Assembly: GCF_002631205.1 (NCBI RefSeq)
Contig: NZ_PDLO01000001.1
Location: 372,001 to 436,000, forward strand
Source: Neolewinella marina
Lineage (GTDB): Bacteria; Bacteroidota; Bacteroidia; Chitinophagales; Saprospiraceae
DNA: 64,000 nucleotides
Direction of reading: 5' to 3'
A program made the translations under genes and the position numbers. Below, in pieces: positions 17,463 through 27,688 of this stretch (the stretch's first letter is position 1; the number at the start of each line of letters is the position of its first letter). The notes beneath the pieces were generated by a model that was not told the origin of the DNA, made no database searches, and worked only from the letters and a program-made list of their open reading frames with translations.

Positions 17463-18887
17463 TCAGCTGTGTGCGGGTTCCCGCTCCCCACCCGTTCGGC
17501 CCAGCAGCACGATGATGATTGCGGCAATTCCGAGGGAAAGGAGCAACAGGAGGTCCAGCCGCAATGGGCCAACGGTTTCCGGCACCCACCCCAGCAAGGA
17601 AGCGATGAACAGCAGGATACCCGCCAGGGTGATCAGGGGCAGGGCGCGGCCGCCGGTTCCCGGTGACGCGAAAATGGCCGTGAAGATGAGGGGCGCCAGC
17701 AAGGAAGTTCCGGCGAAGCTGGTGCGGGCCAGCAACGCCAGCTGGTCGCTGCTCACGATGCTGAAACCCAGGGCCAACAGGGCGAAGGCGCCGATGCCGA
17801 TCTTGGTGATCCGCAGCAATCGCTCGTCGTCCTCAATCGTCAGGATGGACCGCAATTCGGTGCCCAGGGCAAATATCTGGGAGTCGGCCGTGGAAATCGC
17901 CGCCGCCAGCAAGCCGATAATCACGAAGGCGGCCAGCGTAGCCGGCTGGTCGCGGATCAGGGCCTGCCCGAGAAATTCAAAGGCACTCAGTTCGGGGTAG
18001 CGCAACGACCCGTACAGGCCGATGAAGGCCGTAGGCAAGATTACCAGTATGGCAAAGGTGCCTACCCCAACCGCCATGCGGTACATCGACCGGTCGTCCT
18101 TCATGATGGCCAGGCGAATGCTCACCTGCGGCTGGGTGAACGGAATCATCAGGATGGCCACCGCCGACCCGATCAGGAACTGGGGGGTGAACAGCCCCCG
18201 GGGCCCCGGCACCGTCAGCAGGGCCGAATCCTGTTCTTGCAGCTGGGCGTAACCGGCCTCCAGCCCGCCTACCTCACTCAGGCAGCTCAGTCCCACAATC
18301 CAGATGACGACGAGGAGGACCAAACCCTGCATGGCGTCATTGTACACGATCGCCTTAAGTCCGCCCAACTCACTGTACAGCAGCATGATGGCCACCAGCA
18401 TCACCGACCACCCCCAGATCGGCATGAGGTCGGGAAACGCCTGGGCAACAAAGTCCGATACACCTTTAATCTGTATCGCCACGTAGGGGATCAGAAAAAC
18501 GAAGACACCGAAAAAGGCCACGCCCCCCGCCAGACGGTTCCCGTAGCGGCGGTTCAGGAACCCGGCCATGCCCCAGTATCCCTCCCGCAGGGCTACCCTG
18601 CGGAAGTGGTAACCGATCCAGATCACCCCGAAAATGAGGGCCATGTCACTGACGGCCAGAAAGGTCCACGCCCCTACCCCGTGCACCCGGAAGAAGTCCG
18701 GCATACCCAGCAGGGTGAAGGTGCTGAAGAGGGTGGCGGCGAAGGTGAACAATCCCAGGATACTCCCGAGACTTCCGCCCGCCAGCAGGTAGGATTTGCT
18801 GTCCGTCGGCCCGCGGCGCTGCCACAATGACACGCCTACCAGAAGGATGACGTATATGGTTCCTACAATGATCAGGGCCTGCAGCAT
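17463..18887 (-). CDS. sodium:solute symporter (SSS family)
   Basis: A 474-residue protein with about 12-13 predicted membrane segments, starting directly with a transmembrane helix (MLQALIIVGTIYVILLVGV). It has SSS-family features including WQRRGPTDSKSYLLAGGSLG after helix 1 and a conserved run at STADSQIFALGTE. It would import a solute with sodium. It is the last gene of a minus-strand operon with a GH88 hydrolase and sugar dehydrogenases, so a uronic-acid derivative or small glycoside is the likely cargo. The small two-helix gene 3 nt upstream is the usual partner of some SSS permeases. Its stop codon directly abuts that of the convergent oxidoreductase gene. Confidence 0.9.
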   Translation of the reverse strand: MLQALIIVGTIYVILLVGVSLWQRRGPTDSKSYLLAGGSLGSILGLFTFAATLFSTFTLLGMPDFFRVHGVGAWTFLAVSDMALIFGVIWIGYHFRRVALREGYWGMAGFLNRRYGNRLAGGVAFFGVFVFLIPYVAIQIKGVSDFVAQAFPDLMPIWGWSVMLVAIMLLYSELGGLKAIVYNDAMQGLVLLVVIWIVGLSCLSEVGGLEAGYAQLQEQDSALLTVPGPRGLFTPQFLIGSAVAILMIPFTQPQVSIRLAIMKDDRSMYRMAVGVGTFAILVILPTAFIGLYGSLRYPELSAFEFLGQALIRDQPATLAAFVIIGLLAAAISTADSQIFALGTELRSILTIEDDERLLRITKIGIGAFALLALGFSIVSSDQLALLARTSFAGTSLLAPLIFTAIFASPGTGGRALPLITLAGILLFIASLLGWVPETVGPLRLDLLLLLSLGIAAIIIVLLGRTGGEREPAHS

Positions 18888-18890
18888 GGG

Positions 18891-19139
18891 TTAATCGACT
18901 TGGGGGTGATTGTCCTTCCATTCTCCTTCCCGTCCGGGGTGGACCAGGGTGGCCAGGTAGGTCAGGATGACCATCACCAGGCAGAGCAGAATGCCCGCCC
19001 AAAGGGTGTAGGGAAGACCGAAAAGCGACGGACCGAGGGTGGCGGTCGGCAAGAAGACCGGTGTGAAGGCCAGAATCATCAGGATGGTGGCCAGGCTACA
19101 GCACAGGCGCCAGTACAGTCTGCGTTTTCGGGAATGCAT
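18891..19139 (-). CDS. small two-helix membrane protein (DUF3311-like) paired with the symporter
   Basis: The 82-residue protein has a basic N-terminus (MHSRKRRLYWR) and two predicted membrane helices (about 12-33 and 44-67) with LFGLPYTLWAG between them, which resembles the FGLPFFYW-type motif of DUF3311 proteins. These small proteins are often encoded just before SSS-type permeases and may be accessory subunits. The gene is 3 nt from the symporter start and 21 nt from the SDR gene. The family assignment is by eye and moderate. Confidence 0.8.
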   Translation of the reverse strand: MHSRKRRLYWRLCCSLATILMILAFTPVFLPTATLGPSLFGLPYTLWAGILLCLVMVILTYLATLVHPGREGEWKDNHPQVD

Positions 19140-19160
19140 GAGATGAAATTTTTGTGAGGG

Positions 19161-19949
19161 TTAAAGTCTGGGGACGGTGAGCCCCCCGTCGATCATGATC
19201 ACCTGTCCCGGGGAATAGGGAAAGTCGCCCCGCACCAGCGCCGCGACGGCCCGGCCCACATCCTCGGCGGTTCCCCACCGGGGCTGTAGGGTGAGCCCGC
19301 CGGCAATCAGGCGGTCATACTTTTCGCTTACGGCACTCGTCATATCGGTCTGGATTATGCCCGGGCGTAGCTCGTAGACCACGATGCCCTCCCGCGCCAG
19401 GCGGGTGGCAAACAACTGGGTCATCATTCCCATGCCGGACTTTGAGATGCAGTATTCGCCGCGCTGTTCACTGACCAGGGTAGCCGATACCGAGCCAACG
19501 TTGATGATGCAGGCCGCATAATCCGGGTCATCCTGCCGCCGGTCCACCATGCGGGCCGCAATGGCCTGGCTGAGAAAGAACGGCCCTTTCAGGTTGATGT
19601 CCATCACCCGGTCGTAGCTCTCCTCCGTCATCTCCAGCAGGTCGCTGCGCTGGCGTGGGGCCACGCCGGCGTTGTTGACGAGGACGTTGAGGTGGCCAAA
19701 CCTGCGGTAAAGTTCGTCCACGATGCGCTGCCGGTGGCCGGCGTCACCGATGTTGCCCGGCAGGTAGCAAACTTCCTGCGGCGTCAGGGCGCGGAGTTCG
19801 GCGAGCACCTCCCCCACTTCCGACTCAGGCCGTACCCCGTTGATGGCGACGGCGTAGCCCTCGGTGGCGAGTTGGCGGGCGATGCCAAGGCCAATGCCCC
19901 GGCTGCCACCGGTGACGAAGGCGGTTTTTACCGTTGTCTCAACGCTCAT
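19161..19949 (-). CDS. short-chain dehydrogenase/reductase (SDR, FabG-like)
   Basis: Start 19949 ([15 protein letters not shown]) overlaps the upstream stop by ATGA, a classic coupled start; the longer frame from 19979 would run into the previous gene. The 262-residue protein has the NAD(P) motif TGGSRGIG at about 13-20, NNAG (NNAGVAP) near 90, and catalytic Tyr/Lys in YCISKSG. The C-terminus [12 protein letters not shown] is typical. In this operon it probably oxidises or reduces a sugar or uronate intermediate rather than a fatty-acyl group. Confidence 0.9.
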   Translation of the reverse strand: MSVETTVKTAFVTGGSRGIGLGIARQLATEGYAVAINGVRPESEVGEVLAELRALTPQEVCYLPGNIGDAGHRQRIVDELYRRFGHLNVLVNNAGVAPRQRSDLLEMTEESYDRVMDINLKGPFFLSQAIAARMVDRRQDDPDYAACIINVGSVSATLVSEQRGEYCISKSGMGMMTQLFATRLAREGIVVYELRPGIIQTDMTSAVSEKYDRLIAGGLTLQPRWGTAEDVGRAVAALVRGDFPYSPGQVIMIDGGLTVPRL

Positions 19950-21139
19950 ACCGACAGCTTTTCCACCTTGAGCATGCACCGCTCTTCCCAGCTTTTCAGT
20001 CCCAGTTCGGCCAGCTGCACCCCCTTGGCCCCCTCCAGCAGGTCATTGGGGAAGGGCAGGTCTTCCACCACGTGGCGCAGGAACAGTTCCCACTGCACCT
20101 TGAAGGCGTTCTGGTACTCTTCCTGGGCCGGCACCTGGGACCAGTCGTCGTAGAAGTCGATGGGTTGGGGCACGTCGGGGTTCCAGACCGGCTTGGGGGT
20201 ATTGCCGTAATGCTGGATGTGGCATTCGCGCAGTCCGGCCACCGCGGAGCCCCGGGAACCATCAACCTGGATGGTCAGCAGGTCGTCGCGGCGCACGCGG
20301 GTGACCCAGCTGGAGTTGAACTGGGCCACCACCCCACCCTCGAGTTCGAAGATGGCGTAGGCGGCATCGTCGGCGGTCGCCGCGTAGGGTTTCCCCATTT
20401 CGTCGATGCGCTCGGGGATGTGGGTCGCGCCCAGGCAGAAGACGCTTTCTACCTTGCCGAAGAGGTTATCCAGCACGTAACGCCAGTGGCAGAGCATATC
20501 TACCATGATGCCGCCGTCGTCCTCCTTGCGGTAATTCCAGCTCGGGCGCTGGGCGGGGATGGAGGTTCCTTCGAATACCCAGTAACCGAAGTCTCCCCGG
20601 ACGCTCAGGATCTCCCCGAAAAAGCCGGATTCCATGAGCCGCTTCAGCTTGCGCATGCCGGGCAGCCACAGTTTGTCCTGCACTACTCCGTGCTTCACGC
20701 CCGCCTCCCGGGCCAGACGGTATAGCTCGAGGGCTTCCTCGGTGGTCGTGCCCGTGGGCTTCTCGCAGTAGACGTGCTTCCCGGCGGCAATGGCCCGCTT
20801 CACGGCGGCGTAGCGGCGCCCGGTAATCTGGGCGTCGAAGTAAATTTCGTAGAAGTCATCCTGCAGCACCTCATCCAGGGAGGTGGTCATCCGCTCGATG
20901 CCCGTGCGCTCGCACAGGGCGCGCAGCTTCTCGGGGTTGCGTCCTACCAGGATGGGTTCCGGATAGATGTAGCCGCCGTCGGCCAGGGGGACGCCCCCCT
21001 GCTCCCGGATGGCGACGATGGAGCGGAGCAGGTGCTGGTTGGTGCCCATGCGGCCGGTGACGCCGTTCATGATGATGCCGACGGTGCGGCGGTTGTCCGG
21101 TTGCGCCGGGGCGGAGATTACGGGTGAAGATTGGTTCAC
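19946..21139 (-). CDS. Gfo/Idh/MocA family oxidoreductase
   Basis: The 397-residue protein has the N-terminal nucleotide-binding fold ([20 protein letters not shown] at about 25-45) and the family catalytic motif YCEKPTG at about 133-139, followed by the C-terminal alpha/beta sugar-binding domain. These enzymes oxidise or reduce sugar hydroxyls with NAD(P). It overlaps the SDR start by 4 nt and follows the isomerase gene by 27 nt. There is no secretion signal, so it acts in the cytoplasm on the imported sugar. Confidence 0.9.
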   Translation of the reverse strand: MNQSSPVISAPAQPDNRRTVGIIMNGVTGRMGTNQHLLRSIVAIREQGGVPLADGGYIYPEPILVGRNPEKLRALCERTGIERMTTSLDEVLQDDFYEIYFDAQITGRRYAAVKRAIAAGKHVYCEKPTGTTTEEALELYRLAREAGVKHGVVQDKLWLPGMRKLKRLMESGFFGEILSVRGDFGYWVFEGTSIPAQRPSWNYRKEDDGGIMVDMLCHWRYVLDNLFGKVESVFCLGATHIPERIDEMGKPYAATADDAAYAIFELEGGVVAQFNSSWVTRVRRDDLLTIQVDGSRGSAVAGLRECHIQHYGNTPKPVWNPDVPQPIDFYDDWSQVPAQEEYQNAFKVQWELFLRHVVEDLPFPNDLLEGAKGVQLAELGLKSWEERCMLKVEKLSV

Positions 21140-21166
21140 AAGGGTAGATTTTGGGTAATGTGTCGA

Positions 21167-21988
21167 TTAACTGTGCTGGCGATAGGCCGCCAGAATGCGT
21201 TGGAGGAATTCATCCTGGTCCGAAGCCCAGTACGCGTTGGAGAATATTTCCACTTCGTGGAGGCCGGTGAAGCCGGTGTCCTCCACCCAGCCGCGAATCC
21301 GGGGCACGTCAATGCACCCCTCGCCCATCAGCCCGCGATCGAGGAGCATGTCCGAGGTAGGCACTTTCCAGTCGCAGATGTGGAAGGCATACAGGTTGTC
21401 GTTCGCGCCGCAGCGGCGGATTTCCTCCTCCAGCTGGTCGTCCCACCAGAGGTGGTAGACGTCCACGGCGATGCCGACCTGTTCGTGACCGATGGCTTCG
21501 GCCACGCGGTTGGCCTGCCCCAGGGTATTGATGGCCGAGCGGGTATCGGCGTACATCGGGTGTAAGGGCTCAATGGCCATCTTCACCCCGCAACCGGCGG
21601 CGTGGTCGATGAGTGATTCAATGCCGGCCTGGATCTGGTGGCGGCTTTCGGTCAGGGACTGCCGGGGCTCGGCGCCACAGACCAGTACGAGGAGGGGTGC
21701 GCCCAGGGAAGCGGCCTCGTCCAGCAACCGGCGGTTGTCGTCCAGGGCCCGCTGCCGGGCTTCGCGGCTGTGGTGGGGAAAGAATCCCCCCCGGACGTAG
21801 CTGACCACTTCCAGGGGGGAAGCCTCAAGCAGTTGTCGGGCGCGCTGGAAGCCAATAGCCTCGGCGGCGTCCTGCCAGACGCTGATGCCACCGATTCCCG
21901 CGGCGGAGAATTTGTCGATGGCCACGTCCAGGGGCCAGGGTTTGGTCGTGATGCTGTGGATGCACAGCCGGGAAAGATCCGTAGGCAT
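21167..21988 (-). CDS. sugar phosphate isomerase/epimerase (xylose isomerase-like TIM barrel)
   Basis: The 273-residue protein matches the AP endonuclease 2 / xylose isomerase-like TIM barrel. Metal-ligand-type residues are visible in IEPLHPMYADTRS (Glu at about 151), VAIDVYHLWWDD-like segment AVDVYHLWWD (Asp, His) and the final EVEIFS (Glu). Such enzymes epimerise or isomerise keto-sugars. It sits 12 nt after GH88 and 27 nt before the Gfo/Idh/MocA gene, in the sugar operon. Confidence 0.85.
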   Translation of the reverse strand: MPTDLSRLCIHSITTKPWPLDVAIDKFSAAGIGGISVWQDAAEAIGFQRARQLLEASPLEVVSYVRGGFFPHHSREARQRALDDNRRLLDEAASLGAPLLVLVCGAEPRQSLTESRHQIQAGIESLIDHAAGCGVKMAIEPLHPMYADTRSAINTLGQANRVAEAIGHEQVGIAVDVYHLWWDDQLEEEIRRCGANDNLYAFHICDWKVPTSDMLLDRGLMGEGCIDVPRIRGWVEDTGFTGLHEVEIFSNAYWASDQDEFLQRILAAYRQHS

Positions 21989-22000
21989 ATCGGAAGCGGC

Positions 22001-23377
22001 TTAGCGAACGCAGTCGTAAAAGTGATAGTCGTTGCCGGCCAGCAGCTTGCCGGCGTAGAGTACCGCCTCGCGGATGTGGTAATCCCCCCACATGCTCGAT
22101 TCCCCGTAAGGGATCTTGCTCCCTTCCGGGACGTAATCCCAACCGTTCGGACGGTGATAAATGGAGTGAAGCAGCAGGCCCTGGTGGCCGTCGTCGGTGC
22201 TCAGGTAGGGCTCGCCGAGCAAGGTGGAAAGCACGGTCAACCCTCCCTGGAAGTAGCGGCGGGAGGAGTCGGGGTCGCGGGATTCCAGGTAACGGCCCAG
22301 GCGCATCAACCCCTGGCAGCCGATGGCCGCGGCAGAACTGTCGACGGGTTCGAAATCGTTGTAGGGGTCCGCCGGTCGGGTGGTGTAGTCGCCCAGACGG
22401 TGCAATTGGGGAGCTCCGGTGTCCCAGTAAGGGATGCCGTCGCTGGCGGTATGCTCCAGATAGAAATCGCAGGTGGCGCGGGCGGCCTGGAGGAAGATGG
22501 CTTCAACTTCCGCAAAGCCACCGTGGGCTTCCAGTTGCTGGGCATCCACCTGCGCCAGGTATTCCAGTTGTTCGGCGAACCCGAGCATGGCCCAGGCCAG
22601 CCCGCGCGTCCAGGTGGTGAAGCCCGAGAAACCTTGCTGGGCGTTTGGACAGCGGTAGCGTCCGTCGTTGGTATTGAAGACGCTTTCGTGGGCGGTGCGG
22701 CCCCAGGTATCGTAGCTGTCGCGCCCCTCCCCGTAGTAGATGGCGTAGCGGGCCGTAGCCATACCGTGTTGAATGGCGCGGTCGAGCAGGCTTACGCTCA
22801 CGTCGTTGTCCCCCAGCAGGGAATGTCCAAGTTCGTGGCTGACCACCAGGGCCCGCACAGTGCGGATGGTATCCACGAAGAGGGAATGGGGCCCGTTAAA
22901 GGAGTACAAATAGCCGCCCCCGTCGTGGATTGGCGTCCACCGGCGGGCCTGAACCGCCCCGCTGAGTTTAAGGGCGATCTCGTAAAAATCCCGTTCCCAC
23001 TGGTTCTGGGGCAACCGCCCGTCCTTCAGCAACCGCAGCAGGTTACCATAGGTACTCACGTTGTTGAAGCCGTGGTCATGTACACCGAAGTGGCCCACGT
23101 GGCTCGCCATCCGGTCCACGGTGCCCCGCCGCCCGTATTCCAGGAAGTGTTCGTCGTTGGTGGCCTCGTACTGCAGGATGGCGGAACCGTATTGGAACCC
23201 CTGGGTCCACTCGGTCCAGCCCCGGGTCGTATACTTTCCGGCGGCGGTGAATACCGGGGTGCCCTGTGATTCGTCGTAGTGGTCCTGGATGGAGCGGATC
23301 TTGCGTCCGGAGTACTTCCAAAAGGTGTCCATCTGCTCCCGGAGGTCCGCGAGGCTCAGGTCTTGGTCAATGTGCAT
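22001..23377 (-). CDS. glycoside hydrolase family 88-like unsaturated glucuronyl hydrolase
   Basis: The 458-residue protein has the features of GH88: RGWTEWTQGFQYG near 72, the HDHGF motif near 140 with the Asp that acts in family members, a WTRGLAWAMLGF motif near 265, and DSSAAAIGCQGLMRL near 350. GH88 enzymes hydrate the unsaturated uronic acid left by polysaccharide lyases. No signal peptide is present, so it works in the cytoplasm on imported oligosaccharides. It is the first gene of the six-gene operon. The spacer 23378-23521 to its right holds its promoter region; a weak minus-strand box TATTTTAG is at 23399-23406. Confidence 0.85.
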   Translation of the reverse strand: MHIDQDLSLADLREQMDTFWKYSGRKIRSIQDHYDESQGTPVFTAAGKYTTRGWTEWTQGFQYGSAILQYEATNDEHFLEYGRRGTVDRMASHVGHFGVHDHGFNNVSTYGNLLRLLKDGRLPQNQWERDFYEIALKLSGAVQARRWTPIHDGGGYLYSFNGPHSLFVDTIRTVRALVVSHELGHSLLGDNDVSVSLLDRAIQHGMATARYAIYYGEGRDSYDTWGRTAHESVFNTNDGRYRCPNAQQGFSGFTTWTRGLAWAMLGFAEQLEYLAQVDAQQLEAHGGFAEVEAIFLQAARATCDFYLEHTASDGIPYWDTGAPQLHRLGDYTTRPADPYNDFEPVDSSAAAIGCQGLMRLGRYLESRDPDSSRRYFQGGLTVLSTLLGEPYLSTDDGHQGLLLHSIYHRPNGWDYVPEGSKIPYGESSMWGDYHIREAVLYAGKLLAGNDYHFYDCVR

Positions 23378-23521
23378 GCAATCGATTGGGTTATTGGGCT
23401 AAAATAGCAGCCACAATTCAAACCATTGGCCAGACACAGCAATAACCTGCAATAAATTTGGCGAATCGGGGAAGTAGCCCCACGGAAAACTGCGGCGTGG
23501 AGGCATTGACCACAAAAAGAA

Positions 23522-23551
23522 AAGCCCGCCGGTCAAATGACCGGCGGGCTT
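23522..23551 (-). terminator. intrinsic terminator of dnaK
   Basis: A 14-bp inverted repeat AAGCCCGCCGGTCA / TGACCGGCGGGCTT, followed on the minus strand by TTCTTTTTG, 25 nt after the dnaK stop. Confidence 0.85.
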
Positions 23552-23575
23552 GGTATTCAAGCGAGGGGGAAGGGT

Positions 23576-25495
23576 TTACTTGCCCTCCACTTCTTCGAAT
23601 TCTACGTCCTGTACGTCGTCGGCACCTCCGGTACCCGCGCTGCCGGCGCCTTCGGCGGAACCGTTGCCGGTGTCGGCGGTGGCTCCAGCCTCCTGCTGGG
23701 CCTGGTACATGTCCTGGCTGGCGGCGTTCCAGGCGGCCGTCAGGGCTTCGGTGGCGGCGTCGATCTTGGCGATATCCTCGGCCTTGTGGGCTTCCCGCAG
23801 GTCATTGAGGCTGCTTTCGATGGCCGTCTTCTTTTCGGCGGGAATCTTCTCACCGAATTCCTTCAGCTGCTTCTCGGTCTGGAAGACCAGCTGGTCGGCT
23901 CCGTTGAGTTTTTCTACCCGCTCGCGGGCGGCCTTGTCAGCCTCCTCGTTGGCGGCGGCTTCGGCCTTCATACGCTCGATGTCCTCCTTGTTCAGTCCGG
24001 TACCGGCTTCGATCTTGATCGACTGCTCCTTACCGGTGCCCTTGTCCTTGGCCGTTACGCTCAGGATACCGTTGGCGTCCATGTCGAAGGTCACTTCGAT
24101 CTGGGGTACGCCGCGGGGGGCGGGGGGGATGTCACCGAGGACGAAGCGACCGATGGGACGGTTGTCCTTCGCCATCTGGCGGGCACCCTGGAGGACGTGG
24201 ATCTCTACCGAGGGCTGGTTGTCGCTGGCGGTGGAGTATACCTTCGACTTCTTGACGGGGATCGTGCTGTTCGACTCGATCACGGTGTCAAATACGCCGC
24301 CCATGGTCTCGATACCGAGGCTGAGGGGGGTTACGTCGAGGAGGAGTACATCCTGCACGTCGCCGCTGAGTACGCCACCCTGGATGGCGGCACCTACGGC
24401 CACTACTTCGTCGGGGTTCACACTCTTGTTGGCCTTCTTGCCGAAGAACTTCTCGACGGCTTCCTGGATGGCGGGGATCCGGGTGGAACCACCGACCAGG
24501 ATGACCTCGTCGATCTCACTTTTGCTGATGCCGGCGTCCTTCATGGCCTGCTCACAGGGCTTCAGGGTACGCTGAACCAACTCGTCGGCGAGTTGCTCGA
24601 ACTTGGCGCGGCTGATCTTGACCACCAGGTGCTTGGGCACGCCGTCTACGGCGGTGATGTAGGGCAGGTTGACCTCCGTCTCCATGGAGCTGGAAAGCTC
24701 GATCTTTGCTTTCTCGGCGGCTTCCTTCAGGCGCTGCAGGGCCATGGGGTCCTTCTTCAGGTCGATGTTTTCCTGCTTCTTGAACTCGTCGGCGAGGAAG
24801 TCGATCAGTACGCGGTCGAAGTCGTCACCACCCAGGTGGGTGTCACCGTTGGTGGACTTCACTTCGAAGACGCCTTCACCCAGGTCGAGGATGGAGATAT
24901 CGAAGGTACCGCCACCGAGGTCGTATACGGCGATGGTCATGTCCTTGCTCCGCTTGTCCAGGCCGTAGGCCAGGGCGGCGGCGGTGGGCTCGTTGATGAT
25001 CCGGCGCACGGTCAGACCGGCGACTTCACCGGCCTCCTTGGTGGCCTGCCGCTGGGAGTCGTTGAAGTAGGCCGGTACCGTTACTACGGCTTCGGTCACT
25101 TCCTGTCCGAGGAAGTCTTCAGCGATCTTCTTCATTTTCTGGAGTACCATGGCGCTGATCTCCTGGGGCGTGTACTTACGTCCGTCGATCTCCACCTGGG
25201 CCAGGCCGTTGTCTCCCTTCACCACCTTGTAGGCGCTGCGGTCTACTTCATTCTTCACCTCGTCGAAGCGCTGACCCATGTAGCGCTTGATGGATGCGAC
25301 CGTCCGCGTGGGGTTGGTAATGGCCTGACGCTTGGCGGGCTCACCGATCTTACGCTCACCGGCGTCCAGGAACGCCACGATGGAGGGGGTGGTGTTGCGC
25401 CCCTCATCGTTGTAGATCACGGTGGGCTCGTTGCCCTCCATTACTGCCACGCATGAGTTGGTCGTACCTAAGTCAATTCCAATAATCTTGCTCAT
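23576..25495 (-). CDS. dnaK: molecular chaperone DnaK (Hsp70)
   Basis: Start 25495 gives the standard [16 protein letters not shown]-terminus; the longer frame from 25549 is not conserved. The 639-residue protein has the Hsp70 nucleotide-binding domain with phosphate loops [24 protein letters not shown] and VGGSTRIP, the substrate-binding domain after the [11 protein letters not shown] linker, and an acidic tail ending VEFEEVEGK like other DnaKs. It refolds proteins with DnaJ and GrpE, neither of which is nearby. Its own promoter and terminator make it monocistronic. On the minus strand a GACAGTTTTGTCG-type inverted repeat lies in the leader at about 25520-25533, without a CIRCE element. Confidence 0.97.
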   Translation of the reverse strand: MSKIIGIDLGTTNSCVAVMEGNEPTVIYNDEGRNTTPSIVAFLDAGERKIGEPAKRQAITNPTRTVASIKRYMGQRFDEVKNEVDRSAYKVVKGDNGLAQVEIDGRKYTPQEISAMVLQKMKKIAEDFLGQEVTEAVVTVPAYFNDSQRQATKEAGEVAGLTVRRIINEPTAAALAYGLDKRSKDMTIAVYDLGGGTFDISILDLGEGVFEVKSTNGDTHLGGDDFDRVLIDFLADEFKKQENIDLKKDPMALQRLKEAAEKAKIELSSSMETEVNLPYITAVDGVPKHLVVKISRAKFEQLADELVQRTLKPCEQAMKDAGISKSEIDEVILVGGSTRIPAIQEAVEKFFGKKANKSVNPDEVVAVGAAIQGGVLSGDVQDVLLLDVTPLSLGIETMGGVFDTVIESNSTIPVKKSKVYSTASDNQPSVEIHVLQGARQMAKDNRPIGRFVLGDIPPAPRGVPQIEVTFDMDANGILSVTAKDKGTGKEQSIKIEAGTGLNKEDIERMKAEAAANEEADKAARERVEKLNGADQLVFQTEKQLKEFGEKIPAEKKTAIESSLNDLREAHKAEDIAKIDAATEALTAAWNAASQDMYQAQQEAGATADTGNGSAEGAGSAGTGGADDVQDVEFEEVEGK

Positions 25496-25715
25496 ACGAT
25501 TGCTTTTGTAAATTTTCCGTCGACAAAACTGTCGCCCCTTACCATGCAACCACCGTGCCAGCCGTGCCGGAGGTTGTCATCTGCCTTTATTTCGGCCGCA
25601 ATTGGAGCGCTGACCGCCGGTGCCGGGTACTTTGGCAGATGCCACCGGCGGCGAGTTGCCATTTTGTCAGCTTTCCGGCCAAACCCTGCCGCCGCCGGTC
25701 TACCCAAATGAAAAA

Positions 25716-25738
25716 TGGCCCGGGAGATTCCCGGGCCA
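25716..25738 (-). terminator. intrinsic terminator of the GH13 gene
   Basis: A 10-bp stem TGGCCCGGGA / TCCCGGGCCA with a GAT loop, followed on the minus strand by TTTTTC, 6 nt after the stop at 25744. The remaining spacer 25496-25715 up to dnaK shows no gene. Confidence 0.85.
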
Positions 25739-25743
25739 CTCGT

Positions 25744-27561
25744 TTACTCCTGGGGGGCCAGGGCGAAGATGTGGGCGCCGTAGGGCCCGGTATTCACCAG
25801 CACCCGGTGGGGACGGCCGTCCTGTTCCACGGCTTCGGTTTCCACCAGCGGGTAGGTGGGTACGTCTACATTGTGCTCGCTGTAGCCTTTCCAGTCGCTG
25901 TTGAAGACCAGCTGCCACCGGGCCGAGAAGTCGAGCCCCAGGGCGTAGCCGTCAAAGCTGTCGTTGCTGAAGTTCAGGACCACGAGCACGCCGTCGCTGG
26001 CTGGATCGTCGTACCACCGCAGGTAGGCCAGGATCTTGTCGTTGTCGTTGGCGGCGATCACCTGGGTGTGCTGCCCCTGCAGGCCCCGGGTATTGCCCTC
26101 CAGGTTACGGCGCTTGCGGACCAGGTCCCGGAAGAGGTTTCTCACTCCGCTGAACCGCTCGAGGCGGGTCCAGTCCAGGGGGTCCTGGTCGCTGAACCAT
26201 TTGTCCTCCAGCAGGGCCTGTCCCTGAAAGAGCATCGGAATGCCGGGCGACGTCATCGTCATGGCCGCGCCCAGGGCCGCACGCTTGAAGGAGTAGTAGT
26301 TGTCCACCGCGCCGGTTTCGGCGGCGATCTCCTCCACCACCCGGGCGCTGCCGTTGGCTACCTCATCGTGGCTTTCGGTATATACCGTGCGGTTGAAGGC
26401 GTCCAGGGAGTAGCGGCGCAGCAGGGCGTTCACCAGGGAGGGGATGCTGCGGTGGGAATCCTCCGGGGTAATGATGGCCTCGCGGACGGGATGGACAAAG
26501 TCTCCGTCCCACTGGGTGCCGAAGCCGCAGCCCCCCATTTCCGGGGGATCTGTAACGAAGGCGTTGCCGTGGAGGTCTTCGGCGACGGTAATCTTGTGGG
26601 GGTACTTTTCGGCGATGGAAGAGTTGATCCACCGCAGCAGGCTGTAGCCTTCCTCCAGTCGGTCGTCGTCGCTCTCCCCCCCGCTCACGTGGCGCATGTA
26701 GGGGATCATGTCCATCCGCAATCCGTCGCAGCGGAATTCTTCCAACCACATCATGGCGTTGTCGTGGATGTACTGCCGCACTTCCTCGCGGCCGTAGTCG
26801 GGGCGGGTGTCTCCCCAGGGGGTGCTGCTGCGCCAGTCGTTGTAGAAGTAAATTCCGCCCTTGTCGTTTTCGTACCAACCGTCGAATTGCCAGAGCGACA
26901 GGTCGCTCGGTCCGAAGTGGTTGTAGACTACGTCGAGCACCACGGCAATGCCTTCCCGGTGGGCGGCGCGCACCAGTCGCTTCAGACCATCCGGACCGCC
27001 GTAGGCTTCCTCCACCGCAAAGGGGTGGGCCGGGTTGTACCCCCAGCTGAAGTCACCCGCGAATTCGCAGACCGGCATCACGTGGATGCAATTCACGCCC
27101 AGGTCCACCAGGTAATCGAGTCGCTCGATGACCGAGTCGAAGGTGCCGGGTTCCCCCTTTTTCTTGACGTTGAAGGTACCTACGTGGAGTTCGTAGATCA
27201 CCAGTTCGTTCCAGGCGGGCATCGTAAAATCATCGTCCTCCCAGTCGAAGTCGTCGGCGTACACGATGGCGTTACCGACCGAATTGGTCACCCGCCGCGC
27301 CCGGGGGTCGATCCGCTGCCGGCGCTCGCCGTCGGCCCCCACGATCACGAACTGGTATTCCGATCCGGCACCGGCCTTGGGCACGGTGGCGGACCAGTTC
27401 CCGGATCCGTCCTCGGCGGGGAAAAGGGGAAATCCTTCCTCATCCCATTTATTGAAATCACCGGTCACCGCGACCGATTTGGCGTTAGGGGCCCACACAC
27501 TGAAGTGCACGGCCTGGTCGGTTAGGGTGGCGCCCAGGGGCGCCTGCATGGTAGTAATCAT
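25744..27561 (-). CDS. GH13 family 1,4-alpha-glucan branching enzyme-like glucanase
   Basis: The start is uncertain among 27588, 27570, 27561 and 27549. I chose 27561 (MITTMQAPLG) because a GGGAGGG stretch lies about 12 nt before it. An N-terminal CBM48-like domain (FSVWAPNAKSVAVTGDFNKW) is followed by the GH13 barrel with the four regions: DVVYNHFG, DGLRMDMI (catalytic Asp), VAEDLHG (catalytic Glu) and ESHDE (transition-state Asp). The architecture fits glycogen branching or trehalose-type hydrolases; branching enzyme is the best guess. No signal peptide is present. It acts on storage glucan in the cytoplasm. Confidence 0.85.
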   Translation of the reverse strand: MITTMQAPLGATLTDQAVHFSVWAPNAKSVAVTGDFNKWDEEGFPLFPAEDGSGNWSATVPKAGAGSEYQFVIVGADGERRQRIDPRARRVTNSVGNAIVYADDFDWEDDDFTMPAWNELVIYELHVGTFNVKKKGEPGTFDSVIERLDYLVDLGVNCIHVMPVCEFAGDFSWGYNPAHPFAVEEAYGGPDGLKRLVRAAHREGIAVVLDVVYNHFGPSDLSLWQFDGWYENDKGGIYFYNDWRSSTPWGDTRPDYGREEVRQYIHDNAMMWLEEFRCDGLRMDMIPYMRHVSGGESDDDRLEEGYSLLRWINSSIAEKYPHKITVAEDLHGNAFVTDPPEMGGCGFGTQWDGDFVHPVREAIITPEDSHRSIPSLVNALLRRYSLDAFNRTVYTESHDEVANGSARVVEEIAAETGAVDNYYSFKRAALGAAMTMTSPGIPMLFQGQALLEDKWFSDQDPLDWTRLERFSGVRNLFRDLVRKRRNLEGNTRGLQGQHTQVIAANDNDKILAYLRWYDDPASDGVLVVLNFSNDSFDGYALGLDFSARWQLVFNSDWKGYSEHNVDVPTYPLVETEAVEQDGRPHRVLVNTGPYGAHIFALAPQE

Positions 27562-27688
27562 GCGTAGCATAACCCTCCCCGAAAACACGGTGTTCCGAAA
27601 CGGGAAACAATATCTTCGGGGAGGTTACCTGGCGACCGAACGGACCTTTATGGGCGGACACGGCACCCCGCGGCCCCGCCCGCATTTC

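Noticed and set aside
21638-23269. 543-codon plus-strand frame opposite the GH88 gene
   Set aside because: Antisense to GH88 and the isomerase, which carry motifs and form a coupled operon.
25555-27525. 656-codon plus-strand frame opposite the GH13 gene
   Set aside because: Shadow of the GH13 frame, no motif, while the minus strand has all four GH13 regions.
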